64,000 nucleotides of DNA from the NCBI GenBank assembly GCA_001698425.1, contig MBRE01000057.1, forward strand, positions 34,855 to 98,854, given 5' to 3'. This document shows, piece by piece, positions 1-7,005 of this stretch; the stretch's first letter is position 1, and each line of letters begins with the position of its first letter. Under the pieces are notes generated by a model, which saw only the letters and a program-made list of their open reading frames with translations, had not been told where the DNA came from and did not search any database. This stretch comes from Oscillatoriales cyanobacterium USR001. GTDB taxonomy: Bacteria; Cyanobacteriota; Cyanobacteriia; Cyanobacteriales; Microcoleaceae. The translations under genes and the position numbers were made by a program.

Positions 1-579
1 GATATTTTGCTTTGCCACGACCACGCTTATTCGGAGATGGCTTACGATGGTTACAAGCCACCTAGCGTGTTAGAAATTCCCGGCGCAAAAGATATCGCCA
101 TTGAATTTCATAGCCTTTCAAAATCTTACAACATGACTGGCTGGCGGGTGGGTTTTGTGGTAGGAAATGCCAAGGGAATTAAGGGGTTAGGTCAAGTGAA
201 AACTAACGTAGATTCGGGGGTTTTCAAGGCAATTCAACGCGCCGCGATCGCCGCTTATTCTACCACAGAGGAAGAGTTGCAAGCCGTGATGTCCGTCTAT
301 CAAACCCGCCGGGATATTATTGTCAAAGGCTTGCAATCTTTAGGTTGGCCAATTGAGCCACCGAAGGCTACACTTTATGTATGGGCCGCAGTACCGCAGG
401 GTTATACTTCCACTGAATTTGTCAGTTTGTTGTTAGAAAAATGTGGGATTATTGTACCGCCGGGAAATGGTTATGGTGCGGCCGGTGAAGGATTTTTCCG
501 CATTGCTTTGACTGTCGCTGATGAGCGGATGTATGAAGCAATTGAGCGGATGAAAGCAGCAGGAATTAGCTATTCCTAG
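1..579 (+). CDS. dapL: LL-diaminopimelate aminotransferase, C-terminal part (5' truncated by window edge)
   Basis: Reading frame is open from base 1, so the gene begins upstream of the window; about 192 C-terminal residues are present. The fold-type I aminotransferase PLP-lysine motif SLSKSYNMTGWR is visible near the start, followed by the large-domain return and the small domain ending in FFRIALTVADERM. This enzyme makes LL-2,6-diaminopimelate directly from tetrahydrodipicolinate using glutamate, the lysine and peptidoglycan route used by cyanobacteria and plants (family knowledge). The SKSYNMTGWR stretch is more like DapL than aspartate aminotransferase, but other class I/II aminotransferases share it, so the substrate is inferred. 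A terminator-like hairpin follows the stop. Confidence 0.75.
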   Translation, partial: DILLCHDHAYSEMAYDGYKPPSVLEIPGAKDIAIEFHSLSKSYNMTGWRVGFVVGNAKGIKGLGQVKTNVDSGVFKAIQRAAIAAYSTTEEELQAVMSVYQTRRDIIVKGLQSLGWPIEPPKATLYVWAAVPQGYTSTEFVSLLLEKCGIIVPPGNGYGAAGEGFFRIALTVADERMYEAIERMKAAGISYS

Positions 580-600
580 TTAAGCTATAGTCAAGGGTAA

Positions 601-648
601 AAAACCCGCCCCCACCCCGCGACAAGTCCTTCTGAAAGGGCGGGTTTT
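601..648 (+). terminator. Inverted repeat downstream of dapL, probable terminator
   Basis: Perfect 11-bp inverted repeat AAAACCCGCCC (601-611) and GGGCGGGTTTT (638-648) with a 26-base loop, ending in a T run. It lies 22 bases after the dapL stop. A third GAACCCGCCCCTACA motif at 681-695 shows that this GC-rich motif belongs to a dispersed repeat family. Confidence 0.55.
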
Positions 649-767
649 CTGGATTTATCGGTTATATTGATAGATGTTGGTGAACCCGCCCCTACAACAA
701 TCATGTCTAATTAACCTCATTTCTTGCACCATAGTTAACACTCTCAAACTATCTCAAATAAAAGTTT

Positions 768-1778
768 ATGACAGACACTCAAAGTTCGACAGTTGATGTA
801 TTTGGCGTGGGTAATGCTTTAGTTGATATTTTAGCATTTGTTCCCGATGATTTCGTGGCAAAACATGGTTTAAATCGGGGGGCGATGACGTTGATGGATG
901 CGGAAAGACAGGGGGGAATTTTGCACGATTTAGAGCATATTTCTCTGGTGATGCGATCGGGGGGATCGGCCGCAAATACGATGATTGCTGTGGCTCAGAG
1001 TGGCGGTAGTTGCTACTATTCTGGTAAGGTCGCTCAAGATACTAATGGTGAATTTTACCGACAAGATTTAGTAGCGGCGGGGATTGAATTTGATGTGCAT
1101 CCTGCGCCGGAAATGAGTGGGCCAACTGGTACTTGTGTGGTGTTGACAACTCCTGATGCGGAGCGTACAATGTGTACTCATTTGGGTGTTTCTACAAATT
1201 TGAGTGCTACTGATATTGATTTAGATCGTTTGAGTCGTTGTCAGTATAGTTATGTGGAGGGTTATCTCTGGAATGGTGAGGATACTCGCCAAGCTAGTGT
1301 GGCGACGATGGAGCATTCCAAGCGTCAGGGTGTGAAGGTGGCTTTTACTTTTTCTGATGCTTTTTTAGTGGATATTTTTGCTGATGATTTCCGCAATATG
1401 ATTAGGAATTATTGCGATGTAGTTTTCTGCAATGCTGATGAGGTGCGCCGCTTTTTTGGAGAGGAATCTTTGCCAGTTTGTGCTGAGAAGTTGGGTGAGT
1501 TGGTGGATTTGGCTTTTATTACTGATGGTGCGAATGGTTGTTTGGTGGTGGAGAATAAACTGGTGGTTGAGGTGTCGGGTTTTCCGGTAAAGGCGATCGA
1601 TACTGTGGGTGCGGGTGATGCTTTTGCTGGTGGGGTTTTGTTTGGACTTACTAATAATTTAAGTGCTCATAATGCGGCTCGTTGGGGGAATTATTTGGCC
1701 TCTCGCGTGGTGACTATTCAGGGGCCGCGTTTGGAGGGTTTTCAGGGGGATAAGTTGGGGGAGGTTATTGGTAGTTAG
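768..1778 (+). CDS. PfkB-family carbohydrate/nucleoside kinase (adenosine-kinase-like)
   Basis: A 336-residue cytosolic kinase of the ribokinase/PfkB superfamily, which transfers phosphate from ATP to a sugar or nucleoside hydroxyl. The N-terminal signature GVGNALVDILAFV (about residues 13-25) and the GGSAANTM motif near residue 66 are typical of the adenosine-kinase branch. The second signature DTVGAGDAFAGG near residue 280 carries the catalytic Asp and anion hole. Length fits the family. Start chosen at ATG 768, with an A-rich leader and no strong Shine-Dalgarno. Adenosine kinase is likely, but sugar kinases cannot be excluded without phylogeny. Confidence 0.8.
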   Translation: MTDTQSSTVDVFGVGNALVDILAFVPDDFVAKHGLNRGAMTLMDAERQGGILHDLEHISLVMRSGGSAANTMIAVAQSGGSCYYSGKVAQDTNGEFYRQDLVAAGIEFDVHPAPEMSGPTGTCVVLTTPDAERTMCTHLGVSTNLSATDIDLDRLSRCQYSYVEGYLWNGEDTRQASVATMEHSKRQGVKVAFTFSDAFLVDIFADDFRNMIRNYCDVVFCNADEVRRFFGEESLPVCAEKLGELVDLAFITDGANGCLVVENKLVVEVSGFPVKAIDTVGAGDAFAGGVLFGLTNNLSAHNAARWGNYLASRVVTIQGPRLEGFQGDKLGEVIGS

Positions 1779-1987
1779 GGGTGGGGTTTGTAGTTTTAAT
1801 TACAGTGGATTGTAATTTGATGAGGTACAGTTTAAGGTAGGATTTTTTATTGATTCATCTTCTTGTACCTATACGGTTACAATCCGCTGTATTGATGTTA
1901 GCGGCTAAGACTCGGCAGAAAAAAAAGGTAGATAATACAATTATGGAGCAAAGTTTGGCAATAAAATACCAGCGAGGGATTAATTAT

Positions 1988-2197
1988 ATGCAAACTCAGC
2001 CTACTATCACCGAACATCTCTCCCCTGAATTAGCACAAATCTTTCTGGAAGGATTACCTGACAATATTCGTAGCGCGATCGAAATGCGAGCAAAAATAAT
2101 GAATTATCCAGTTTGGGCAGTAATTGAAATGGCGATCGCAGGTTATCTCGATGAAGAAGCTCTATCCTTTGTTGATTGTAAGCCCAAGTTTGACTAA
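1988..2197 (+). CDS. Small hypothetical protein (source of duplicated scar fragments)
   Basis: A 69-residue acidic protein beginning MQTQPTITEHLSPELAQ. I do not recognise a family; the segment around AIEMRAKIMNYPVWAVIEMAIAGYL looks like the helical core of a small DNA-binding or antitoxin-like protein, but this is only an impression. ATG 1988 is preferred because GAGGG lies nine bases upstream; in-frame starts at 1943 (ATG) and 1850 (TTG) would extend it. Its central part is repeated exactly at 4032-4092, and its 3' end imperfectly at 2807-2837, so this gene was copied or broken when the neighbouring toxin-antitoxin genes arrived. Confidence 0.5.
   Translation: MQTQPTITEHLSPELAQIFLEGLPDNIRSAIEMRAKIMNYPVWAVIEMAIAGYLDEEALSFVDCKPKFD
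2110..2170 (+). repeat. 61-bp direct repeat unit, copy 1 (copy 2 at 4032-4092)
   Basis: Bases 2110-2170, inside the small gene at 1988-2197, match 4032-4092 at every position I compared by eye. The two copies bracket the toxin-antitoxin genes. The adjoining 3' part of the gene (2160-2190) has an imperfect copy at 2807-2837 (about 28 of 31 bases). Confidence 0.9.
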
Positions 2198-2238
2198 TAT
2201 TAATCCTTGATTTTTGTCAAATTTACAAAATATATTAT

Positions 2239-2493
2239 TTACGGCAAAACTTCTCGCTTCATTTCCTCAAGAGATAGCTTTTTCCCTACTTTAAACTCCT
2301 CTCTTGCCTTCTCAATAATTTCTGCAAATTCTGGATTCATACTCAGCGACAATGACTCTCGATCGCCTTCTTTTAGAGAGACTACGGCTGCGATCGCCTT
2401 ACCATTTAGAGTTAATATAACTGTCTCCCCAGTCAACTCCTCCGCATAGGCAGATAAAGGCTGTGATGCTGTTGAAAGTTCAATCGTTTTCAT
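2239..2493 (-). CDS. Type II antitoxin, Phd/YefM-like
   Basis: An 84-residue protein beginning MKTIELSTASQPLSAYAEEL with a GETVILTLNGKAIAAVVSL segment. This is the layout of Phd/YefM antitoxins: an N-terminal DNA-binding and dimerisation part and a charged helical tail (EFAEIIEKAREEFKVGKK) that would wrap the toxin. It overlaps the upstream toxin gene (2480-2794) by 14 bases on the same strand, so the two are translationally coupled with the toxin encoded first. That is the reverse of the most common order. As for the family, it should neutralise the toxin and autorepress the operon. Partner assignment rests on the overlap. Confidence 0.75.
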   Translation of the reverse strand: MKTIELSTASQPLSAYAEELTGETVILTLNGKAIAAVVSLKEGDRESLSLSMNPEFAEIIEKAREEFKVGKKLSLEEMKREVLP

Positions 2494-2794
2494 ATTCTAA
2501 TTCTACCTCTTGACCTGCAATAATTAACTTATTTCCCTCTTTTCGACCAACTGCCAGTATCCTGACTACATTGGGTTCCAGAGCTACAACCTCATAGAAA
2601 ACGCGCAGAAACCCAATTCGTAATTCCCAAGGTGCAATTGGATTTTCGCGCAGTGGCTTGCGGTTGCGCGTTTCAGTCAAAGGTTCATATATAAGTTGTT
2701 CCTCAATAGACTCAAAGACTATGGCTCTTTCCCTCGCAGATAAACTTCGCAGTTGATCTTTAACAGATTCAGCAAATTCAATTATATACGCCAT
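2480..2794 (-). CDS. RelE/ParE-superfamily toxin
   Basis: A 104-residue basic protein. MAYIIEFAESVKDQLRSLSARERA is the typical N-terminal strand-helix of RelE/ParE toxins, followed by the central NRKPLRENPIAPWELRIGFLRVFYEV, where the conserved arginine (ELRIG) and strands of the mRNase-like fold occur. RelE members cleave mRNA on the ribosome; ParE members poison gyrase. The LRIGxxRVxYxV pattern is closest to the RelE-like group, but activity cannot be read from sequence. First gene of the minus-strand pair; the antitoxin ATG lies inside its last codons. Confidence 0.75.
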   Translation of the reverse strand: MAYIIEFAESVKDQLRSLSARERAIVFESIEEQLIYEPLTETRNRKPLRENPIAPWELRIGFLRVFYEVVALEPNVVRILAVGRKEGNKLIIAGQEVELEYEND

Positions 2795-2806
2795 TCACCT
2801 AGTTTA

Positions 2807-2837
2807 CTCTATCCTTTGTCGATTGTAAGCCGAAGCT
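2807..2837 (+). repeat. Imperfect copy of the 3' end of the gene at 1988-2197
   Basis: About 28 of 31 bases match 2160-2190. The match starts at the CTCTATCCTTT where the 61-bp repeat elsewhere ends, so this scar holds the complementary piece of the same small gene. It lies between the RelE-like and the next antitoxin-like gene. Confidence 0.75.
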
Positions 2838-2901
2838 ATAACATGGTGCAACATTTTTCGGATACAATCTTAAAAGAGCCATTACCCCATTACTACAACC
2901 C

Positions 2902-3165
2902 ATGCTCAAAACTATCAAAGGCATTTATCATAATGGGCAAATCGAACTAACCGAATTACCGCAGAATATGAGCGATCGCACTCAAGCGATCGTCACCTTT
3001 CTTGAACCGGGTAAAATCGATCCAACCAAACTGCGCCAATTAATTGACAAACTAGAAACGATCGCAGGTATTCAGCAAGGTTTTGAAGAACTTAATGCTG
3101 GAAAAACTCGCCCCATTGGTGATTTCGTTCAGGGAATGCAACAGAAATATGACATTTCAGGTTGA
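2902..3165 (+). CDS. Small antitoxin-like protein (DUF104/AF2212-type N-terminus)
   Basis: An 87-residue protein whose start, MLKTIKGIYHNGQIELTELP, is the standard N-terminus of a large group of small cyanobacterial antitoxin-like proteins (AF2212/DUF104 type). A linker (VTFLEPGKIDPTKL) and a C-terminal helix follow. ATG 2902 has no strong Shine-Dalgarno but fits the family start. The gene overlaps the ATG (3149) of a ParE-like reading frame, the usual antitoxin-then-toxin order. That toxin is however cut off after about 33 residues, so this antitoxin appears to have lost its partner. Confidence 0.65.
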   Translation: MLKTIKGIYHNGQIELTELPQNMSDRTQAIVTFLEPGKIDPTKLRQLIDKLETIAGIQQGFEELNAGKTRPIGDFVQGMQQKYDISG

Positions 3166-3550
3166 AATCACCCCGGTTGCAGAAACTCAAATCGAGCAAG
3201 CTTACTGCTGGTATCGAGAGCGTAATCCTGAATTTGCCGAAAAAGAGATGATTGAGCAAGAGAACATCGCTGGTGTTAAAATTGTTGAAGACAATCTAGG
3301 AAAAAGAGATTGCTTTATGATCGGAAATTTAAAACTTGAACCCAACCTAAAATTCACTTTAAAACATAAAGGGGAAAGCCTAGAAGAACAGGTTGAAAAA
3401 AATAAACCTGCTATAGCACTTTTACAGAAGTGGTTAGAAGAAGAAGTCGCACCAGAAGAAGCTGGCGATCGAGAAAATTACTGGCAAACAGTTAAGGAAA
3501 TTATAGATAGTGAACGCCCATCAGGGTTTAAGCTATACAGTCAAGAATGA
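3149..3550 (+). CDS. Chimeric frame: ParE toxin N-terminal remnant fused to an antitoxin-like protein
   Basis: From ATG 3149, the first 33 codons (MTFQVEITPVAETQIEQAYC, then WYRERNPEFAEK) are the N-terminal helix pair of a ParE/RelE toxin. Then the sequence changes at ATG 3248 into MIEQENIAGVKIVEDNLGKR and continues as a different, acidic protein of 100 residues ending GFKLYSQE. The toxin core strands are missing, so toxin activity is not expected. The second part overlaps the PIN-domain gene by four bases (ATGA at 3547), so it is probably that toxin's antitoxin, perhaps translated from 3248, where AAAAGAG could serve as ribosome site. I read this as a deletion or insertion fusion of two modules. 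Confidence 0.6.
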   Translation: MTFQVEITPVAETQIEQAYCWYRERNPEFAEKEMIEQENIAGVKIVEDNLGKRDCFMIGNLKLEPNLKFTLKHKGESLEEQVEKNKPAIALLQKWLEEEVAPEEAGDRENYWQTVKEIIDSERPSGFKLYSQE

Positions 3551-4014
3551 TAGTTTTTTTAGATTCAGGAATCTTGGGATTAGTTTCATCTCCTAGTAAT
3601 ATCAGTGAAGCGCGAGAATGCAAGCAATGGTTATATCAATTACTTGCTAGAGGTGCTTATGTAGTCTCTTCCGATATCTGCGATTATGAGGTTCGGAGAG
3701 GTTTAATGTTAGCTTCTTTGACTCAACCAAGAGAGCAAGGAATAGGAAACCTTGAGGCGTTAGCAGAAATTATTGACTTTTTACCGATTACCAAACAAGC
3801 TCTCAAGAAGGCAGCTAAATTTTGGGCTGAGGCTCGCAGTCAAGGCATACCGACAGCCGATACTAAAAATATTGATGCCGATATGATTATATGCGCTCAA
3901 TGCCAACTGTTTCAAGAAGAATATCCAGGTCAATATGTCGTTATTGCCACGACTAATGTTAAACATTTAGAACGCTTTGCCGAAGCTGAAAATTGGAGGA
4001 ATATCAGTTTATAG
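3547..4014 (+). CDS. PIN-domain ribonuclease toxin
   Basis: A 155-residue protein beginning MIVFLDSGILGLVSSP, with the first PIN acidic residue in FLDSG. It has a conserved Glu in CDYEVRRG and the C-terminal acidic cluster in NIDADMIICAQCQ and ATTNVKHL. PIN nucleases of VapC type cut tRNA or rRNA using these Asp/Glu residues and Mg2+ (family knowledge). The ATGA overlap with the upstream frame indicates translational coupling to its antitoxin. The downstream sequence runs straight into the second 61-bp repeat copy, so this gene is the last of the inserted block. Confidence 0.75.
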   Translation: MIVFLDSGILGLVSSPSNISEARECKQWLYQLLARGAYVVSSDICDYEVRRGLMLASLTQPREQGIGNLEALAEIIDFLPITKQALKKAAKFWAEARSQGIPTADTKNIDADMIICAQCQLFQEEYPGQYVVIATTNVKHLERFAEAENWRNISL

Positions 4015-4031
4015 AAAGACTTGCAACGATT

Positions 4032-4092
4032 AGTTTGGGCAGTAATTGAAATGGCGATCGCAGGTTATCTCGATGAAGAAGCTCTATCCTTT
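4032..4092 (+). repeat. 61-bp direct repeat unit, copy 2
   Basis: Copy of 2110-2170, identical as far as compared by eye. Its last base is the first base of the reversed stop codon (TCA, 4092-4094) of the DUF1350 gene on the opposite strand, so the copy abuts that gene exactly. Confidence 0.9.
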
Positions 4093-4859
4093 CACCTAAC
4101 AGAAAGGGGATTGAGCCAGCGCAGGATTTCTTGCTTTAACTGATTTAATTCCCGATAAACTTGTTGTTTAACCCACTGACCAATAGCATCCAAAGGAGTG
4201 AAAACTTGACCGACAGACCAACTCACATCTTGACCCAAAGGCGTTTGGTGATTTCCGGCTATTGTCTGAAGCACAATCATACCGGGAAAGCGTGGCTGTA
4301 GTAACTTTGCCAAAATCATACTTTGATCTAGGTTGTCATCAGCGAATTTTACTAAAAGATTGCGCCGAATTTGATAGCTGTCTTGGATTAAGCGGTTAGT
4401 TTCTTCAGGAGAAGGAGTAAACTCGATATTAAAAACGGGCGAAATTTGCTCCACCATCGGGATGGCATCACGGGCTGGATAATTGTTAAAGGACATTAAG
4501 ATATTTCCCGCTCTTTCTACGTCAAATAAACTACCGATTAACAGGTGCAACTTACAACCCATGCTGTGTCCGATGCCGTAAATTGGAAAGTATGATTTTC
4601 TCAAGGTTTTAGTAGTATATAAGCGATCGAGGGTGTTTTCAAACTTGTTGAGAACATCGCGGGCAATTTCAATGTGATCCAAAGTATTTACAAAAGGTGT
4701 AGCTACTATAATATATCCTTGCTTTGCCAATTCTTCTAATAGCCAACGATAAGTTAGTTGTGGTGCGGTGGCAACTAAAGCACCTCCGAGAAAGTGTATA
4801 ATTGCGCTAGGTCGCGGTGGAATTAATACCCAGTTACCAGAATTTTCTTGCCAGTCCAT
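4092..4859 (-). CDS. DUF1350 family alpha/beta-hydrolase-like protein
   Basis: A 255-residue protein conserved in cyanobacteria and plastids. VLIPPRPSAIIHFLGGALVATAP is the opening strand and oxyanion-loop region, and IYGIGHSMGCKLHLLIGS carries the nucleophile elbow G-H-S-M-G typical of alpha/beta hydrolases. Function of DUF1350 proteins is not known to me. The start at 4859 gives the canonical short N-terminus MDWQEN. The C-terminal end touches the 61-bp duplication, so the 3' end of this gene was at the insertion boundary; the protein looks full length. Confidence 0.8.
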   Translation of the reverse strand: MDWQENSGNWVLIPPRPSAIIHFLGGALVATAPQLTYRWLLEELAKQGYIIVATPFVNTLDHIEIARDVLNKFENTLDRLYTTKTLRKSYFPIYGIGHSMGCKLHLLIGSLFDVERAGNILMSFNNYPARDAIPMVEQISPVFNIEFTPSPEETNRLIQDSYQIRRNLLVKFADDNLDQSMILAKLLQPRFPGMIVLQTIAGNHQTPLGQDVSWSVGQVFTPLDAIGQWVKQQVYRELNQLKQEILRWLNPLSVR

Positions 4860-4886
4860 AACTTTAAAAATTAAACTTTTACTTAC

Positions 4887-5852
4887 TTAACTTTCTTGAC
4901 TCAGTTTCTTGTTCTGTTTCATCCATTTAAGCTTGTACATACTAGCTTGGGGATTTAATCCAGTGGCGAGTACCCCGAAAAAGAGTGCGGGTAAAAAATC
5001 TTGATTTAACCAGTTTTGTCCAGCTTTTCTCATGTAATGGAGGGACAAAAGTTCTCTCAATTTATTGAGTTTTTTAAGCTGAGGCAAATTATTAAAGTAT
5101 GTATTTTCATACTCGCTTAATGATAACTCTTTTTCACCTTGAATGCGCCGTTTTTGATTTTCTTTAATACAATCATTAGCGATCCGTTTTTTGAGCCAAT
5201 ATTTGTCGGTTAAAGAGTTGCCTTTTATGCGATAATTTGCTAAGGGTTCTTTGGTGGCGAGTAAGCCATATTTTTGAGCTATTCTAGCAAATAGTTCTGT
5301 ATCTTCTCCTACTGGCCAATCTTCTCGAAAACCTTTTTCTTTAAGTAAAGTTTCCCGATATATTATTGTAGCAGATGGGAAACTCCAAGGAAGTTCGCCC
5401 TTCTCTTCGATCGCCTTCATCTCTTCTCTGGTAGTTGGATAGGTGGGAATATAACTCTTTTTTTGCCCATGCTTATCGAGATAGTATAGGGCATGGGAAA
5501 CGGCTTTGATATCGGGATTTTCTTTGAGTATTTTTAGGCAAATTTCTAGTTTTTTTGGTTCCCAAGTATCGTCGCTATCAAGAAAGGCGATTAAATCACC
5601 TGTGGCTTTTTCAATCATTAAATTTCTGGATTTAGATACTCCATAATTTTGCTGATTTTGGAAGTATTGAACTGGGGGGTTTTCCTCTGCGAGTTGTGCG
5701 GCGACTTTGGCAGTGTTGTCACTGGAACAGTCGTCAACAATCAGAATTTCTATGTTATGGTAGGTTCCGTTAAGAACAGAGTAGACTGCTTCTGGTAAAG
5801 TTTTGGCTGCATTGAAAGCAGGAATGATAACACTGACTTTTTCGCTGTTCAT
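4887..5852 (-). CDS. Family 2 glycosyltransferase
   Basis: A 321-residue GT-A fold enzyme. KVSVIIPAFNAAKTLPEAV is the nucleotide-sugar binding start, EILIVDDCSSDNTA the uridine-contacting Asp, and AFLDSDDTWEPKKLE contains the DxD-type metal site. EDWPVGEDTELFARIAQKY is the acceptor-side acidic motif. A C-terminal helical part follows. Likely adds sugar to lipid or polysaccharide at the cytoplasmic membrane; substrate unknown. It precedes the DUF1350 gene on the same strand by 27 bases, so the two may be co-transcribed. Confidence 0.85.
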   Translation of the reverse strand: MNSEKVSVIIPAFNAAKTLPEAVYSVLNGTYHNIEILIVDDCSSDNTAKVAAQLAEENPPVQYFQNQQNYGVSKSRNLMIEKATGDLIAFLDSDDTWEPKKLEICLKILKENPDIKAVSHALYYLDKHGQKKSYIPTYPTTREEMKAIEEKGELPWSFPSATIIYRETLLKEKGFREDWPVGEDTELFARIAQKYGLLATKEPLANYRIKGNSLTDKYWLKKRIANDCIKENQKRRIQGEKELSLSEYENTYFNNLPQLKKLNKLRELLSLHYMRKAGQNWLNQDFLPALFFGVLATGLNPQASMYKLKWMKQNKKLSQES

Positions 5853-6453
5853 AACCTGATGAATGTGGTTGTTTAACTCTGAAAAATTCAGGGATTAGAA
5901 AATCTTGATGGATCGCTTAAGATTATTTTACAGTATTTTTTCAGAATTGGCAAGTTTGCCTTGCTTGGGTGCGATCGCCAGGGAGCATCCCAGTGGGTGC
6001 AAATATGTACTGGGACTAATATCTAGTATAATATTAATCCTGTTTTGCTCCAAAAGCATTTACAAAACTGATAAAATTATCGTGCTACTGACTTATTTTC
6101 TCAATTTTTTCAGTGAAAGTTTAACTACATAAATGTTGTTTATATATAAATATTAAGCAAATTGGTTAATATTTCAAAAGTGACGTGATTTATGGCAAAA
6201 TAAAAATATAAGCGTTCAGAGGTACTGTCATCTTGGCGAGTGGGGAGAGCAGAACTATTAACGACCTAAATCACTAAGATCCCAAAATAATTCTAAAAAT
6301 TTCATTGATTTATTCCCTAGTGGTTAATGTAAGGTGTCACAGCTTTGATGAATAAAGAGAGCAAGATTAATCAGGCTCTTTTATAGATTGTATGCCCGAA
6401 GTACAAGGTTTTAAGACCTCTAAGGTAAGCGAACAATTAGCAGGAAATTACTG
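5853..6453. promoter_or_regulatory. 601-bp intergenic region upstream of hoxE
   Basis: Lies between the divergent glycosyltransferase and hoxE and must hold the promoters of both. It is AT-rich, with only one short frame (5905-6132) that I do not believe. I see no clear consensus promoter or known operator. The hoxE start ATG 6454 is preceded by AGCAGGAAATTACTG. LexA- and AbrB-type regulators act on hox promoters in other cyanobacteria, but I could not identify their sites here. Confidence 0.4.
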
Positions 6454-6975
6454 ATGGAAACAATTGCAACAACAAGTAAATCTAAAAGTGCAAAAACCTC
6501 AGATCATCCCAGTGGTGATAAGCGTTTTAAGGCGCTAGAAATAACGATGAAACGCGCTCAATTTCGCCAAGATGCGTTAATTGAAGTGTTACATAAAGCT
6601 CAGGAAGCTTTCGGTTATTTGGAAGAAGATGTGTTAATTTATGTGGCACGGGGGTTGAAATTACCACTGAGTCAAGTGTTTGGGGTAGCGACATTTTATC
6701 ACTTATTTTCGTTGAAACCAAGTGGAGCTCATAGCTGCGTGGTGTGTCTGGGTACTGCTTGCTACGTGAAAGGTGGTGGTGAGGTGATGGCGGCGTTAGA
6801 GAAGCAAATGGGTATTCACCAAGGGGAGACGACGGCGGATGGTCAAATGTCGCTGCTAACGGCCCGTTGTATTGGGGCCTGTGGGATTGCGCCGGCGGTG
6901 GTGTTTGATGGCAAAGTGGCGAGTCAGGTGACAGCAGAGGCGGCGTGCGATCGCATTAAAGATTGGATTAAGTAA
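6454..6975 (+). CDS. hoxE: Bidirectional [NiFe] hydrogenase diaphorase subunit HoxE
   Basis: A 173-residue NuoE-like subunit of the NAD(P)-reducing bidirectional hydrogenase. A thioredoxin-like 2Fe-2S domain is shown by Cys98-x4-Cys103 (CLGTACYVKG) and Cys139-x3-Cys143 (ARCIGACG). The preceding four-helix part (QDALIEVLHKAQEAFGYL; GVATFYHLFSL) is typical of NuoE/HoxE. HoxE helps connect the diaphorase to ferredoxin, flavodoxin or the thylakoid electron pool. First gene of the operon; hoxF follows after 30 bases. Confidence 0.93.
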   Translation: METIATTSKSKSAKTSDHPSGDKRFKALEITMKRAQFRQDALIEVLHKAQEAFGYLEEDVLIYVARGLKLPLSQVFGVATFYHLFSLKPSGAHSCVVCLGTACYVKGGGEVMAALEKQMGIHQGETTADGQMSLLTARCIGACGIAPAVVFDGKVASQVTAEAACDRIKDWIK

Positions 6976-7005
6976 TTGATAATTGATTCAAATGGAGATC
7001 AAAAT

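Noticed and set aside
5905..6132. 75-codon open frame in the gap upstream of hoxE
   Set aside because: No ribosome site, odd composition, lies in AT-rich promoter DNA and resembles no protein I know.
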